64,000 bases of DNA from Ancylothrix sp. D3o. Lineage in GTDB: Bacteria; Cyanobacteriota; Cyanobacteriia; Cyanobacteriales; Oscillatoriaceae. Where the stretch lies: NCBI RefSeq assembly GCF_025370775.1, contig NZ_JAMXEX010000018.1:20263-84262 (forward strand), in the 5' to 3' direction. A program made the translations under genes and the position numbers. Below the pieces are notes generated by a model. That model made no database searches. It saw nothing but the letters and a program-made list of their open reading frames with translations, and was not told the DNA's origin. The number at the start of each line of letters is the position of its first letter. The stretch's first letter is position 1. Positions 47,760 through 58,433 of this stretch are shown here, piece after piece.

Positions 47760-48767
47760 TTATGCAGCAGCAGAGCTTTGTTGATATTTCAACAAAATAC
47801 CTTGTTGACCAATGATAAAGCCAGAGTCGGGCGAAACAAAGACAATTCTGTAAAAGTTTGAAGGGACTTCTTCAACTTCACGGTCTTTTTGCCATGTTTT
47901 GCCACCATCCAAACTGCACAGTAGTTGACCGCTACCACCGGCCAGCCAAACTTCCGAAGGAGTGCGGTAGGCGATATCGAGTAATCCCCAACTGGTAGAA
48001 AGTTCTGGAAAAACGGCTTTTTCCCATTCTTCGGGGTTTTCGGGGTTTGTAAATTGCAATTGACCGCCTCTGGCCAGCATCCACAGGTTGCCATCGGGGG
48101 TAAAGCCCATGTTTTGGACACGGCGAGAGCTATTGCGGTTGTGGGGTGTCCAGGCATTTTGGCCGGGTTCCCATACAGAATAAAAGTTGCCTTTGGCGGA
48201 GACGGCGACATATTTCCCATCAGCCGAGCGCTGGATATTGCGGACGACCCCAACGGCTTCTTGTACCATTGCTTTCCAGTTTTGGCCGCCATCAGAAGTT
48301 TTGTAAATGGCTCCGACATCGGTTGTCATTTCGGCACTGTTGGGGCCGAGGGCTAAGATTGTCAGGGGTGAGCCGGGTAGTTTGCTGCTGAGGGGGATGC
48401 GTTCCCAGGTTTTGCCTTCGTCGTTGCTGTGTAGCAAGATCGAAGGTTCGCCAATAATCCAGCCTTCTTTACCAGAAAAGCTTACAGATGTCAAGCGGGC
48501 TTTTGTATCTTCTTGAAGGTCGATGGGTTTTTGTTCCCAGGTTTGGCCGCCATCGGTGGTTTCGAGGATGGTGGCTTCACTGCCAACGATCCAACCGTGT
48601 TTGGGGTTGCCGGTGAAGGCGATGTCTTGGAGGTTGGCGGTGGTTGGCAGTTGGATGACTTGCCAGGGGTTGATCAGGGTGGTGGGGACTTTGCTACAGC
48701 CAACACACAAAACAACGGCCACGATTAAGGGCAGAATTCGTTTAAATAAAGTCTGGATTGAGTACAT
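47760..48767 (-). CDS. ycf48: Photosystem II assembly factor Ycf48 (HCF136)
   Basis: A 335-residue protein with a lipoprotein signal (residues 1-24, VGCS with Cys24). The rest is a seven-bladed beta-propeller with repeated DGGQTW motifs (ETTDGGQTWEQ, KTSDGGQNWKA, CSLDGGKTWQK). It acts on the lumenal side, stabilising newly made D1 and helping form the reaction-centre complex. Its position next to rubA and psbEFLJ is conserved in cyanobacteria. Confidence 0.96.
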   Translation of the reverse strand: MYSIQTLFKRILPLIVAVVLCVGCSKVPTTLINPWQVIQLPTTANLQDIAFTGNPKHGWIVGSEATILETTDGGQTWEQKPIDLQEDTKARLTSVSFSGKEGWIIGEPSILLHSNDEGKTWERIPLSSKLPGSPLTILALGPNSAEMTTDVGAIYKTSDGGQNWKAMVQEAVGVVRNIQRSADGKYVAVSAKGNFYSVWEPGQNAWTPHNRNSSRRVQNMGFTPDGNLWMLARGGQLQFTNPENPEEWEKAVFPELSTSWGLLDIAYRTPSEVWLAGGSGQLLCSLDGGKTWQKDREVEEVPSNFYRIVFVSPDSGFIIGQQGILLKYQQSSAAA

Positions 48768-48823
48768 TGCTAGTAATATTTATCGGTTGGTTTTGGGTTT
48801 GTGGTACACGCGGTGATACCGAC

Positions 48824-49159
48824 TTACTGTAAGCCGTAGAGGCTGAGAAAGAATATCACGGCTACTCCCAAGGCTCCAAAGATGAGGATGTTTTTTTGGC
48901 TTGGGGTGAGGGTGTTGACTCCTAAACCAAAACCTAAGTTTTCTTTAAATCCAGAGGCGGTGCCGGCGGGGCCAACGTTTGTAAAGGCTGTGGTTTTGGC
49001 TCCACATACGGGACAGCGCCAGGTTATGGGGAGTTCTTTAAAGGGGGTGTTGGCGGCGATGTCTCTTTTGGAGTCGCCTTTGAGGGGTTCGTAAACGTAC
49101 CCGCAGGAGCGACATTCGTATTGATCGAGGTTGTTGGTATCGAGGGTTTCGGGACTCAT
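48824..49159 (-). CDS. rubA: Membrane-anchored rubredoxin RubA
   Basis: A 111-residue protein. The iron ligands are Cys16 and Cys19 (ECRSCGY) and Cys49 and Cys52 (WRCPVCGA). A C-terminal transmembrane helix spans about 89-110. RubA is needed for assembly of PSII (and reported for PSI) in cyanobacteria, probably by early redox or cofactor insertion steps. It is co-directional with ycf48, 56 nt away. Confidence 0.94.
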   Translation of the reverse strand: MSPETLDTNNLDQYECRSCGYVYEPLKGDSKRDIAANTPFKELPITWRCPVCGAKTTAFTNVGPAGTASGFKENLGFGLGVNTLTPSQKNILIFGALGVAVIFFLSLYGLQ

Positions 49160-49649
49160 GGCTCGGTAACGATAGGGTTTGGCGAGACAACTGGCCGGTG
49201 GACAAACTCAAGTTTTGGTTTGTCTTTCGGGTAGGAGCTTGGCCCTACTAATCCGGGCGCTACAGCAAGGGTCAATTGCTATGATATTAAAATCTGATGC
49301 TTTTTTGTTAACGTTTGTCAAGAATTTTGCTTTAAATTTTAATTTTTGTTTTTGGGGAAGGCTGGGTTAGGTTGCTTTATTGTGTGGGGTTTTGCTCTGT
49401 TGGCTTCCATAGAAATAATATTAAGCGTTCATAAGTATTTCTTTAAGAAAGTTCTTGTTGTGATTGGTTGAGAGGGTTGGAAAGCTTGAGGTTTGGTCAA
49501 GTTTGGTCTGGGGTGGGTTTGGGCTTGATGTTGGCTATGGGACTGGTTTGGCCTAGGGTGATGGTTTTGGCCTTGAAAATCTTAGGCATATATAATGTAA
49601 TGTGAAGAATCGAAACAAACGTAACTTTACCCTTGGGTCTTTATTTATT
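49160..49649. promoter_or_regulatory. Divergent control region between rubA and ndhC
   Basis: About 490 nt. For ndhC, TTGGCC at 49567-49572 and TATAAT at 49591-49596 lie 18 nt apart and would start a transcript near 49603. I could not place the rubA promoter. No coding frame in the remainder is credible. Confidence 0.5.
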
Positions 49650-50012
49650 GTGTTTGTCCTCAGCGGTTATGAGTATTTCCTGGGCTTTCTAATTATCAGC
49701 AGTCTGGTGCCGGTTCTGGCGCTGGGTGCCTCGAAGTTGCTAGGGCCCAAAGGTACGAGTGTGCAACGGCTCACTACTTACGAGTCGGGGATGGAGCCTA
49801 TCGGTGGGGCTTGGATTCAGTTCAACATCCGCTACTATATGTTTGCTTTGGTTTTTGTGGTGTTTGATGTTGAGACTGTTTTCTTGTATCCCTGGGCTGT
49901 GGCTTTCCACCGGCTCGGTCTGTTGGCTTTTATTGAAGCCTTGATCTTTATCGGAATTCTGGTGATTGCTCTGGTTTATGCTTGGCGCAAAGGAGCCTTG
50001 GAATGGTCTTAA
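49650..50012 (+). CDS. ndhC: NDH-1 subunit NdhC
   Basis: A 120-residue protein with three transmembrane helices. The GTG at 49650 gives the family's typical N-terminus ([16 protein letters not shown]) and length; the upstream frame to 49602 would begin at the predicted transcription start and is unlikely to be translated. NdhC is in the membrane arm near the plastoquinone-binding site. It overlaps ndhK by 10 nt. Confidence 0.95.
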   Translation: MFVLSGYEYFLGFLIISSLVPVLALGASKLLGPKGTSVQRLTTYESGMEPIGGAWIQFNIRYYMFALVFVVFDVETVFLYPWAVAFHRLGLLAFIEALIFIGILVIALVYAWRKGALEWS

Positions 50013-50719
50013 ATACTCCGAATGGAAAAGGGCTGCTTAATCCGGTTGAACGGCCCCAGGTGACAAGCGAACTGTCGGAAAATGTGATTCTGACTTCGGT
50101 TGATGATTTGTATAACTGGGCTCGGCTTTCGAGTTTGTGGCCTTTGATGTATGGGACTGCTTGCTGTTTTATTGAGCTTGCGGCGATGATTGGTAGCCGG
50201 TTTGATTTTGACCGGTTTGGTTTGGTGCCTCGTTCTTCGCCTCGTCAGGCGGATCTGATTATTACGGCGGGCACGATTACCATGAAGTATGCCCCGGCGC
50301 TGGTGCGGTTGTATGAGCAAATGCCTGAGCCTAAGTATGTGATTGCTATGGGTGCTTGTACGATTACCGGCGGGATGTTTAGTGCAGATTCTCCGACGGC
50401 GGTGCGGGGGGTGGATAAGTTGATTCCTGTGGATTTGTATATTCCAGGTTGTCCGCCGCGTCCAGAGGCGATTATGGATGCAATCATTAAGTTGCGTAAA
50501 AAGGTTTCTAATGAATCGATTCAGGAACGGGGGAATTTACAGCAAACTCACCGTTTCTATACTCGTAAGCATGGGATGAAGCCGGTTCCTGATATTTTGA
50601 CGGGCGCTTATTTGGCTTCTCCAACTCGTCAAACTCCTCCGAAGGAGTTGACGGAGGCGATAGGGATGCCGGTGCCTCCTGCTCTGTTGACGGCGAAGAA
50701 GGAGGAAGCTCGTGGCTGA
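50003..50719 (+). CDS. ndhK: NDH-1 subunit NdhK
   Basis: A 238-residue protein from the ATG at 50003, with AAGGAG 8 nt upstream; the frame also opens at 49982. The N2 [4Fe-4S] cysteines are Cys54 and Cys55 (GTACCFIE), then the cysteines in GACTITGG and PGCPPRPE. NdhK passes electrons to plastoquinone in cyclic flow and respiration. The C-terminal 60 residues are less conserved. It overlaps ndhJ by 8 nt. Confidence 0.97.
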   Translation: MVLNTPNGKGLLNPVERPQVTSELSENVILTSVDDLYNWARLSSLWPLMYGTACCFIELAAMIGSRFDFDRFGLVPRSSPRQADLIITAGTITMKYAPALVRLYEQMPEPKYVIAMGACTITGGMFSADSPTAVRGVDKLIPVDLYIPGCPPRPEAIMDAIIKLRKKVSNESIQERGNLQQTHRFYTRKHGMKPVPDILTGAYLASPTRQTPPKELTEAIGMPVPPALLTAKKEEARG

Positions 50720-51212
50720 TAATACGCAGATTGTAGAGGCCGGTAAGGTTTCTCAGTGGCTGACAGAGAATGGTTTTGAGCATGAGGCTCTGCCGGCGGA
50801 TCATTTGGGTGTGGAGATTATTAAGGTTGACCGGGAGTTTTTGCTTCCGTTGGCTACTGCTCTCTATGCTTATGGGTTTAATACTTTGTCTTGTCAGGGC
50901 GGTTATGATGTTGGCCCTGGTGATCAGTTGGTGAGTTTTTATCACTTGATTAAGGTGAGTGATAATGTGACTCAGCCAGAGGAAGTACGGGTGAAGGTGT
51001 TTTTGCCGCGTGATGATGCGCGGGTGCCTTCGGTGTACTGGATTTGGAAGTCGGCGGACTGGCAGGAGCGTGAGTCTTACGATATGTATGGGATTGTCTA
51101 TGAGGGGCATCCTAATTTGAAGCGGATTTTGATGCCTGAAGATTGGGTGGGCTGGCCTTTGCGTAAGGATTATGTTTCGCCTGAGTTTTTTGAGTTACAG
51201 GATGCTTATTAA
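50712..51212 (+). CDS. ndhJ: NDH-1 subunit NdhJ
   Basis: A 166-residue hydrophilic subunit starting with GTG at 50712 inside the ndhK end. It carries the 30-kDa-subunit signature around [27 protein letters not shown]. It is part of the peripheral arm beside NdhH. Third and last gene of the ndhCKJ operon. Confidence 0.97.
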   Translation: MADNTQIVEAGKVSQWLTENGFEHEALPADHLGVEIIKVDREFLLPLATALYAYGFNTLSCQGGYDVGPGDQLVSFYHLIKVSDNVTQPEEVRVKVFLPRDDARVPSVYWIWKSADWQERESYDMYGIVYEGHPNLKRILMPEDWVGWPLRKDYVSPEFFELQDAY

Positions 51213-51240
51213 GGGTGTTTTGTAATTGGATTTTTTGGGG

Positions 51241-51278
51241 CCGGCATTTTCTTGTTTAAGGGGGTGCCGGTTTTTTTT
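51241..51278 (+). terminator. ndhCKJ terminator
   Basis: CCGGCA (51241-51246) and TGCCGG (51265-51270) form a stem followed by TTTTTTTT. It lies 29 nt beyond the ndhJ stop. Confidence 0.88.
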
Positions 51279-51430
51279 ATGGGGGTGTTGGTGTGATTGA
51301 AATGTCTATGAAAGCCGGACAAAATAAGAAAATAAAAGGTGCCGGTGGAGACTAAAAAAGGGATAGTTGATAAATGCTATAATAGGTAAAAAATCCTACT
51401 CAGAAAGGTTAAATGAAAAGGGGAAAGACT

Positions 51431-52048
51431 ATGACTCAAGCTTTGACGAAAAAAGTAACGTTTGATGAATTTATTGCCTGGTATCCCGAAAAGTCAGAAA
51501 ATCGCTATGAGTTACATAATGGGGTGATTGTTGAGATGCCTAAACCAAGAGGAAAACATTCGGAAATTGCTGGATTTATCACTTTAGAAATAGGGATTCA
51601 CTGCCGACTTAAAGAGTTGCCTTATTTTATTCCTAAAGAGTTGATACTCAAGCCTTTTCGGGATGAGTCTGGGTATGAGCCGGATGTGATTGTTTTGGAT
51701 AAGCAAAAAGTTGAAAAAGAGCCGCTTTGGGCAACTTCATCTGTTATTAGCATGGGGTCATCTGTGCGTTTAATTGTGGAGATAGCAAGTACAAATTGGC
51801 GGGATGATTATGCTTTGAAGGCGGCGGATTATGAGGAAATGGCTATTGCAGAATATTGGATTATTGATTATTTGGGTTTGGGTGGAAGACGATTTATTGG
51901 AAGTGAGAAGTTACCGACTTTATCGGTTTATCAGCTTGTTGATGGGGAGTATGAGGTGAGTCAGTTTCGGGGCAGTGAGACGGTTATCTCCGGGGTATTT
52001 CCTGAGTTGAATTTAACGGCAGAACAGATTTTTGGTGCAAGTTTGTAG
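51431..52048 (+). CDS. Uma2-family PD-(D/E)XK endonuclease-like protein
   Basis: A 205-residue protein from the ATG at 51431 (AGGGGAAAG upstream); an ATG at 51413 would add 6 residues. The Uma2 pattern is clear: NRYELHNGVIVEMP, then YEPDVIVLD (metal-binding Asp), and RLIVEIAS (the E-x-x core). These genes are among the most abundant families in cyanobacterial genomes, and their role is not settled. Isolated gene. Confidence 0.88.
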   Translation: MTQALTKKVTFDEFIAWYPEKSENRYELHNGVIVEMPKPRGKHSEIAGFITLEIGIHCRLKELPYFIPKELILKPFRDESGYEPDVIVLDKQKVEKEPLWATSSVISMGSSVRLIVEIASTNWRDDYALKAADYEEMAIAEYWIIDYLGLGGRRFIGSEKLPTLSVYQLVDGEYEVSQFRGSETVISGVFPELNLTAEQIFGASL

Positions 52049-52561
52049 CGGGCTGAGAAAAAAAATAAGCCGAAATATGACTGTTTAATTTCTGTCAATA
52101 TCTTTGCGATGTTTGCAAAGAAAGAAGTTTTAAAGTATTAGTCAAATAAAAATTTATTGCTTTTGTTCTCGCCAAATACTCCTACTTTCAGGCAGACCGG
52201 CGGAATCTGGGCTATAACCGGCTGGAGTGATGTATTTAGCAGTGCTAGAGTCTGCGCGTTTGATGAAAGTCTCAGCCCGTAATGACTCAAATCAACCGGC
52301 AAAGCGCATAAACAGACTCGACACGCCCAACAATTCTTTTGTGCCAAAGTTCCGCAGTTTGAAACCCGCATTGAAAGCTTGTACCTCCCCCCGATCTCAA
52401 AAATTCCTGCCTCTATTGACTAAAAAATCAACTTAGGTTATAATTAGACAGAGGGCCAAAAACAGCAAGTCGCCGTTAAAGAAGGCATTTTTGTGAGATC
52501 GGCAACCTTGGCTGGGGCCACTTTAATCAAAGCATAAGCACCCAACCCATCCCAAAAACCT
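52049..52561. other. Intergenic region, nothing convincing
   Basis: 513 nt. Frames at 52138-52371 (minus) and 52227-52436 (plus) lack ribosome-binding sites and recognisable similarity. No tRNA-like or terminator-like structure was evident. It could include decayed coding DNA. Confidence 0.4.
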
Positions 52562-52987
52562 ATGAAACTATCAAAAATAGACCTAAGCAGCATCATAGCA
52601 GCAGGCCACAAAAACGGCCAACTCAACTTATTAATAGACCGAGGCGAAGACATCGAACTAATAGAAATCCCCGCCCCAGTCGCCGCCTATAACGGACTGC
52701 AACAAGTCGCCGACATTGCCAACAGAGAAAGTAATCTCACAACACAAATTCCCGCTTCACAACCCATAGCCATGCTGCCGGTTAACTCAACAATGGCCGC
52801 CGCCATAGGATACGATCCAGAGCAACAAATATTACAAGTAGAATTTGCCACCGGCAAAATTTATCAATACAGCGACGTCGAAGAAGAAACCTGGGACAAT
52901 CTCTGCGAAGCCGATTCAATTGGACGCTTTTACAACTATCAAATCAAAGGACACTATAACAGCCGGTGTCTTGATGACAGCCCTTAA
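52562..52987 (+). CDS. KTSC-domain protein
   Basis: A 141-residue protein. Residues about 70-138 match the KTSC domain: LPVNSTMAAAIGYDPEQQIL, then FATGKIYQYSDV and the ending YNYQIKGHYNSRCL. The KTSC domain occurs in phage-related and bacterial proteins and has no established activity. The N-terminal 65 residues form an unknown module. A strong terminator follows, so it is a separate unit from the che genes. Confidence 0.82.
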   Translation: MKLSKIDLSSIIAAGHKNGQLNLLIDRGEDIELIEIPAPVAAYNGLQQVADIANRESNLTTQIPASQPIAMLPVNSTMAAAIGYDPEQQILQVEFATGKIYQYSDVEEETWDNLCEADSIGRFYNYQIKGHYNSRCLDDSP

Positions 52988-53030
52988 AAATTTAACATTT
53001 ACAAACAACTCAGCCCCCATTAAAACGCAA

Positions 53031-53066
53031 CAAGCCCCTGCTATAATCAACAGGGGCTTGTCTTTA
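53031..53066 (+). terminator. Terminator after the KTSC gene
   Basis: CAAGCCCCTG (53031-53040) and CAGGGGCTTG (53051-53060) form a perfect 10-bp stem with a 10-nt loop, followed by TCTTTA. Confidence 0.88.
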
Positions 53067-53165
53067 TTCCATACATATAACATACATGAGATATAATCAG
53101 TACCAGCAGTACCCATCAGAGTCGCGCTCGACAAAAGCACATTCAACACCAACCTGTAAAGTTAT

Positions 53166-53531
53166 ATGAAGCAAATATTAGTAGTAGACGATTCAGCAAC
53201 AATAAGGAGAATGGTAATGGCATCCTTAAGGCAAATTAGCGACGTCAACTTTAAAGAAGCCAGCAACGGATTAGAAGCAATAGAACAGCTTGTAATCGAC
53301 CCCGTAGATTTAATGATTTTAGACTTAAATATGCCCGATATGCACGGATTAGAAGTCTTAAAATTTCTTAGAGAACATCAATTGTTTAAAAAAATACCCG
53401 TCATCGTATTAACAACAAAAAGCGACGCTACCAGCCGAGAAGAAGCCCTAGAAGCCGGAGCCTCGCAGTATGTCACCAAACCCTTCGAGCCCCAAAGCTT
53501 CGCCCAACAAGCAAAAGAACTCTTAAACTAA
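53166..53531 (+). CDS. cheY: CheY-like response regulator
   Basis: A 121-residue stand-alone receiver. The acidic pair is D8/D9, the phospho-acceptor D53 in MILDLNMPD, the switch Thr in LTTKS and the Lys in VTKPFE. No output domain. It opens the chemotaxis cluster, with cheA 19 nt downstream. It is the likely phosphorylation target of that CheA. Confidence 0.92.
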   Translation: MKQILVVDDSATIRRMVMASLRQISDVNFKEASNGLEAIEQLVIDPVDLMILDLNMPDMHGLEVLKFLREHQLFKKIPVIVLTTKSDATSREEALEAGASQYVTKPFEPQSFAQQAKELLN

Positions 53532-53550
53532 AACCTAAATAAAAACCGTT

Positions 53551-55698
53551 GTGGAAACAACCAACACCTCCGATGATTTTTTCGCCAGTTTTTTGGACGA
53601 TTATTTTGCCGAATGCGAAGAACACTTAACCGCAATACGGCGGAACTTGCTCACCATAGAAGCACAAGCTTTCGCCACCACCGAACGACCAATAATTGAC
53701 GAATTATTTCGCAGCTTTCACACCCTCAAAGGCTTATCCGGCATGGTAGGACTAAAAAAAGCCGAACGCCTAGCCCACGAAATGGAAAGCTACCTGCGCC
53801 TCGTGCGAGAAAACAAAGCCAGACTCAACCCCGTATCTACCGACGCCTTAATCGCCGCAACAAAAACCCTCGAACAAGTCATCGCCAACCGGCGCAACAA
53901 CAACATCTCCCCAGACATCGAACACACAATCAATCACCTAAAAGCAGCCTTTTCCGAAACCGCTCCACATTCCCAAAACCCCCAACCAAAAACAGCCCCC
54001 ACCCCACCCCAACAAATTCTTCCCAGCGTTACCTTAAAACCCCAAGAAGAAGAACTCCTCAAAGCCGCCACAGCATCAGGAGGCAGAGCATGGCAATTTG
54101 AATTCACACCAGAGACACACCTAGCAGCCAAAGGCATCAATGTCAACAACATCCGCGCTCGCCTTCAAGGCATCGGAGAACTCATACACGGCTCACCCCG
54201 CATCAGCACAAACGGCAGCATCGTCTTTGATTTCGTCGTCATCAGCAACCTTCCCTCAACCACCTTTAGCGGCTGGCAAAACGACGGACTTAACTGGATG
54301 GCCTATGAACCAGCCGAACCAACCCCAACCGAACAGGCAACAGAAACCCCCCCACCCGTAGAGACAGCCCCCCCGGAAGAACCAATCCAGGCAGAAGAAC
54401 TTGTCCAGATAGAAGCGCCCCCCTCCACAAGCCAACAAACACCCCCCCTTCCCCCCACCATCGTGCGAGTAGACCTAGCAAAACTCGACGAACTCATGCG
54501 GATGGTCGGAGAATTAGTCATCGAGCGCTCCCGACTCACAGAAAACATCCAAAACCTCAAACAAACCCTACCCACAGCCCAATGGCGAGAACTACTGCAA
54601 ACCAATCTCGCCCTCGAACGCCAACTGCGCGACCTCCGAGAAGGCATCATGCGCGTCCGCCTCGTGCCGGTGGGAGAACTCTTCACCCGGATGCAATTTG
54701 TGATTAGAGACTTAATGCGCGACAGCCAAAAAAACATCAGCCTCGAAATGAGCGGTCAAAACACAGAAATTGATAAATTTGTCATCGACCGCATGATCGA
54801 CCCCCTCCTCCACCTAGTCCGCAACGCCGTCAGTCATGGCATCGAAAGCATCTCCGAACGCATAAAATTAGGCAAACCCCAACAAGGAAAAATCTCCCTT
54901 CGCGCCTTCACCTCCGGCGAAATGGTTGTCCTGGAAATCGAAGACGACGGACGCGGTATCGACACAAGCGCCGTCGAACAAAAAGCCAAAACCCAAGGCT
55001 TGATTTCCCCCCACACCGAGCTAGATCAAACCACCCTTCTTGAGATCCTCTGCCAATCTGGCTTTTCCACCCGCTCCTCTGTAGACCTAACCAGCGGGCG
55101 CGGCATCGGCATGGCAGTTGTTAAAAATACCATTTTTGAACTCGGCGGCTTTTTGGCAGTCCATAGCATTCCCCACTGCGGAACCCGCTTTACCATCCAC
55201 TTACCCCTGACTTTAGCTATCGCTGACGCCTTGATTATTAAAGCCTGCTCTCAAACTTTTGCCATCCCCCAGTCAGCCGTCCGCGAAGTCCTACAAATTT
55301 CACCGGCCTCCCTCAGCCTCATTGAAAATCAAGAAATTTTACCCTACCGAAACGTCCCCATTTCTTTGCTTCGCCTCAACAGCCTCTTTAACTTATCTCC
55401 CATCCACAGCGAAAATTTAAACAACGGCAAAACACAAGCTCCTTCCCCAAAACCGCCGACATCCACTCAGTTTTTATCCGTCGTTGTTCTCGGTAACAAT
55501 CTTACCTCCCTTGCCATTGTTGTTGATCACATTATTGGTTTACGCGAAATAGTCGTTCGCCCCCTCAGCGACCCCTTAATACAAGTAACCGGCATTGCCG
55601 GCGCTACCGAACTCGGAGACAAGCGAGTAGTTTTAATTTTAGACCCCCCCGCCTTATTACAACTCAGCCACCGTGCCTTGCTCAGCAGGAATAGGTAA
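53551..55698 (+). CDS. cheA: Chemotaxis histidine kinase CheA
   Basis: A 715-residue kinase starting with GTG at 53551. The HPt domain (about 5-115) has the phosphorylated His57 in RSFHTLKGLSGMVG. A central domain at about 168-255 (WQFEFTPETHLAAKGINV...) may take the place of a P2 response-regulator-binding domain. A Pro/Glu/Thr-rich linker covers about 255-305. The dimerisation and ATP-binding domains follow, with the N-box HLVRNAVSHGIES (about residue 420), DDGRGID and GRGIGMAVV. A CheW-like domain ends the protein. There is no fused receiver domain, unlike many cyanobacterial CheA proteins for pilus control. Confidence 0.95.
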   Translation: METTNTSDDFFASFLDDYFAECEEHLTAIRRNLLTIEAQAFATTERPIIDELFRSFHTLKGLSGMVGLKKAERLAHEMESYLRLVRENKARLNPVSTDALIAATKTLEQVIANRRNNNISPDIEHTINHLKAAFSETAPHSQNPQPKTAPTPPQQILPSVTLKPQEEELLKAATASGGRAWQFEFTPETHLAAKGINVNNIRARLQGIGELIHGSPRISTNGSIVFDFVVISNLPSTTFSGWQNDGLNWMAYEPAEPTPTEQATETPPPVETAPPEEPIQAEELVQIEAPPSTSQQTPPLPPTIVRVDLAKLDELMRMVGELVIERSRLTENIQNLKQTLPTAQWRELLQTNLALERQLRDLREGIMRVRLVPVGELFTRMQFVIRDLMRDSQKNISLEMSGQNTEIDKFVIDRMIDPLLHLVRNAVSHGIESISERIKLGKPQQGKISLRAFTSGEMVVLEIEDDGRGIDTSAVEQKAKTQGLISPHTELDQTTLLEILCQSGFSTRSSVDLTSGRGIGMAVVKNTIFELGGFLAVHSIPHCGTRFTIHLPLTLAIADALIIKACSQTFAIPQSAVREVLQISPASLSLIENQEILPYRNVPISLLRLNSLFNLSPIHSENLNNGKTQAPSPKPPTSTQFLSVVVLGNNLTSLAIVVDHIIGLREIVVRPLSDPLIQVTGIAGATELGDKRVVLILDPPALLQLSHRALLSRNR

Positions 55699-55800
55699 CA
55701 ACTAAGTGTTAATTACTGCTATGATAACTCTTTACTCTCCTGATTTTTTATTTCCCTTGCTAAACGTTCATTATTGACTTTAAAAAAAAGGAGTTTTCCC

Positions 55801-56253
55801 GTGACCCAAGTAGAAGAAAGTCCCTTACAAACTTATATTTTATTTGAAATTGCCGGCACTACCTACGCCATTCCCACAACCCTTGTCAGGCAAATGGAAA
55901 TGATAGAAAACATCACCCCAGTTCCCAATGCTCCCCTTTTTGTAGAAGGAGTAGTTTTTTCGCGCGGTCAAGTCATCCCCGCCATCAATTTGCGCTTGAG
56001 ATTTGGTTTAGAAAAAATAAAACACAACACCGGCACCCGTCTGATAGTAACCCAAATTGGCAACCGCACCTGTGGTTTAATAGCAGATACCGCCAGAGAA
56101 TTTATATCAATTCCCGACTCAGCCATCCAACCGCCTCCCGACACCATCAAAGAAGCCACAAACAGATATATATCAGGCATAGCCTTTCTCAAAGGACGCA
56201 CCCTCTTAATTCTCGATCCTCAACAAATTATTAACATGGAAAATACAACTTGA
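55801..56253 (+). CDS. cheW: CheW adaptor
   Basis: A 150-residue protein from the GTG at 55801, which has AAAAGGAG 7-8 nt upstream. The open frame from 55774 would start at a TTG. It is a single CheW domain: ILFEIAGTTYAIPT, VEGVVFSRGQVIPAINLRLRF, and GIAFLKGRTLLILD. It links CheA to the receptor encoded next. Confidence 0.93.
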   Translation: MTQVEESPLQTYILFEIAGTTYAIPTTLVRQMEMIENITPVPNAPLFVEGVVFSRGQVIPAINLRLRFGLEKIKHNTGTRLIVTQIGNRTCGLIADTAREFISIPDSAIQPPPDTIKEATNRYISGIAFLKGRTLLILDPQQIINMENTT

Positions 56254-56345
56254 GCAAACAACACTCGCTTCCGAAAACAAACTTAACTAAAAAAGACCTT
56301 TAAAAGCAATTAAACTTTAACCCAACCTAATAAAAGGCAAAAATC

Positions 56346-58433
56346 ATGGCTAAGAAAAATCAAAAAAATCGGCAATCAAGCTTCATAGTTCCCGCTCAGA
56401 AACAAGAATCAGCTTTGAACAATGTTGCCATCAACAACCTCCAGTCACAAGCTTTAAAAATACAACAAACAGCCCAACAAATCGCCCAAGCCGGCGAGCA
56501 AAGCAACCAAGAGATCCTCTCGCAAATTAATAGCCTCAACGAACCGATCAGCAGCATCAGCCAAATGCTAGGTTCTTTAACAGAAACAGCAAGCCAAGCC
56601 CAAGGAGTCAGCCACTCCTCAGAACAACTTGTTTCCTCAATCAACGAAATGGCAGCATCCATCGAACAAGTCACCGCCAGCACCGTTGAACTGGCATCCG
56701 CTTGTTCGCTCACAGCCGCATCCATTGAACAAACAAGCAAATCCATAAAGCTGACAGACAACACAAGCCAGGAAATGGCAACCTCCGCCACCCAAGTCAC
56801 CGCCTCGATCACAGAAATTGCCGCCTCGATCAAAAGCGTCAGCCGAGACACCGACTCCCTCACCACATCCATAAACGAAACCGCCGCCTCCATTGAAGAA
56901 ATCACCCGCTCCATCCAAAGCGTAGCCAGCAGCGCCGACGATCTAACAGGCGCCACCGAAAAAACCACCAGTTCCATCAACGAAATGGGAGCCAGCATCG
57001 AACAAGTCCAAGCCACCACAGAAAACCTAGCCGCCTCCATAGAAGAAGTTTCTACCTCCATTGAAGAAATGGCCCGTTCCGTTGGGGGAGTTGCTCAAAA
57101 TGCCAGCCAAATTACCGATGCAGCCAACGGAGCCGCCAGCAGCGCCACTCAGCTTGATCGTTCGATTCGTTCTGTTAGCACCCTCACCAAACAAGCAGAC
57201 GAAATCACCCAAAGAGTCCGAAAAGATGCCGAAATTGGCGGTGTCAGCGTTCAAAAAAGCATTCAAGGGTTCAACCGAGTTAGGGATTCGATGGCCCTCT
57301 CAGCTTCGGTGATGTCTGATGTCGGCAAACGCACCGGCGAAATCAGTTCTATTGTCGATACGATTAATTTGATTGCCGAACGCACCAACTTGCTATCTTT
57401 AAACGCCTCCATAGAAGCTGCACGCGCCGGCGATGCGGGACGAGGTTTCGCCGTTGTAGCCGAAGAAATTCGCAACTTGGCTGATCGAGCCGCCCAAGCC
57501 ACCTCTGATATTGCAGCGATTATCAAAAGTTTGCAAGAAGTCGTACAAACCGCTGTTAATACTTCTAACGAAGGCTTGCGAGTTGCCGATGAAAGCAGCC
57601 GCCTCGCAGAAGAAGGCGCAACCGGCTTAAAAACCATACTCCAAGGCGTTGAAGAAACAACCCAACTGGTTCGACAAATTGCCGTCGCTTCTTCTGAACA
57701 ACTCGGTGCCGGTCAAAATGTTGTCAGCGCCATTAACACCACCGCTACCCAAGCCAAACAAGTCGCCACAGCCACCAGCGAGCAAGTTAAATCTGTCCAA
57801 AATATCCTCCAAACTACCAACCAAATGCGGAAAATAGCTGCTCAAACTACACTCGCCATGAATGAACAAGGACGAGCAGCCCGTGAGATTATTAAAAGCG
57901 CTCAATATTCCAGCACCCAAGCTGCACAAGTCCGCCGCGCCACCGCCGAGCAAGCTAACGGAGCCAGCCAAATTTTACAAGCAGTTGAATCAATGCGTCG
58001 ATCTGCGGGAACGACAGCCCGTGCCCTTGCCGAACAAACCGTCGCCAGCGATCAGATAGCCGCCGAGTCTCAACGTCTCACCCGCTTGATTTCTGGAGTC
58101 AGCAAAGCCATGAGCGAACAATCAAGCAGTGTCACCCAAATTACCGCCGCTATCGAAAATATCCGCCGGCAATCTGAGCAAACTGCCAAAGCCATGAGCG
58201 AACAATTCACAGCCGTGCGCGAAATGTCGGTTAATATCCACAACATTTCTAAGCAAATCGCTGTTATTACTAATGCTAACCGCGAAAGCAAATCGATTTT
58301 AGGCAGCAGCCTCAAAGGATTAGAAACTATCCGACTCGGAACTGAAAATCATAGCGAAAAAGTCAAAAACTCTCAGCATCTTGCCACTAACTTGATCGAT
58401 ATGACTCAAACAATTTTAGATTTTAGATTGTAA
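56346..58433 (+). CDS. Soluble methyl-accepting chemotaxis receptor
   Basis: A 695-residue receptor with no transmembrane segment and no recognisable sensor domain. The N-terminal half is a long coiled coil built of repeats such as [13 protein letters not shown] and [13 protein letters not shown]. The signalling tip is near residues 335-390 ([45 protein letters not shown]). The C-terminal half repeats AMSEQ/ATSEQ-type heptads. It resembles pilus-associated receptors in cyanobacteria. Methylation by the nearby CheR and CheB is likely. Confidence 0.92.
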   Translation: MAKKNQKNRQSSFIVPAQKQESALNNVAINNLQSQALKIQQTAQQIAQAGEQSNQEILSQINSLNEPISSISQMLGSLTETASQAQGVSHSSEQLVSSINEMAASIEQVTASTVELASACSLTAASIEQTSKSIKLTDNTSQEMATSATQVTASITEIAASIKSVSRDTDSLTTSINETAASIEEITRSIQSVASSADDLTGATEKTTSSINEMGASIEQVQATTENLAASIEEVSTSIEEMARSVGGVAQNASQITDAANGAASSATQLDRSIRSVSTLTKQADEITQRVRKDAEIGGVSVQKSIQGFNRVRDSMALSASVMSDVGKRTGEISSIVDTINLIAERTNLLSLNASIEAARAGDAGRGFAVVAEEIRNLADRAAQATSDIAAIIKSLQEVVQTAVNTSNEGLRVADESSRLAEEGATGLKTILQGVEETTQLVRQIAVASSEQLGAGQNVVSAINTTATQAKQVATATSEQVKSVQNILQTTNQMRKIAAQTTLAMNEQGRAAREIIKSAQYSSTQAAQVRRATAEQANGASQILQAVESMRRSAGTTARALAEQTVASDQIAAESQRLTRLISGVSKAMSEQSSSVTQITAAIENIRRQSEQTAKAMSEQFTAVREMSVNIHNISKQIAVITNANRESKSILGSSLKGLETIRLGTENHSEKVKNSQHLATNLIDMTQTILDFRL

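Noticed and set aside
52138..52436. Two overlapping small frames in the gap before the KTSC gene
   Set aside because: Neither has a convincing start signal or recognisable similarity.
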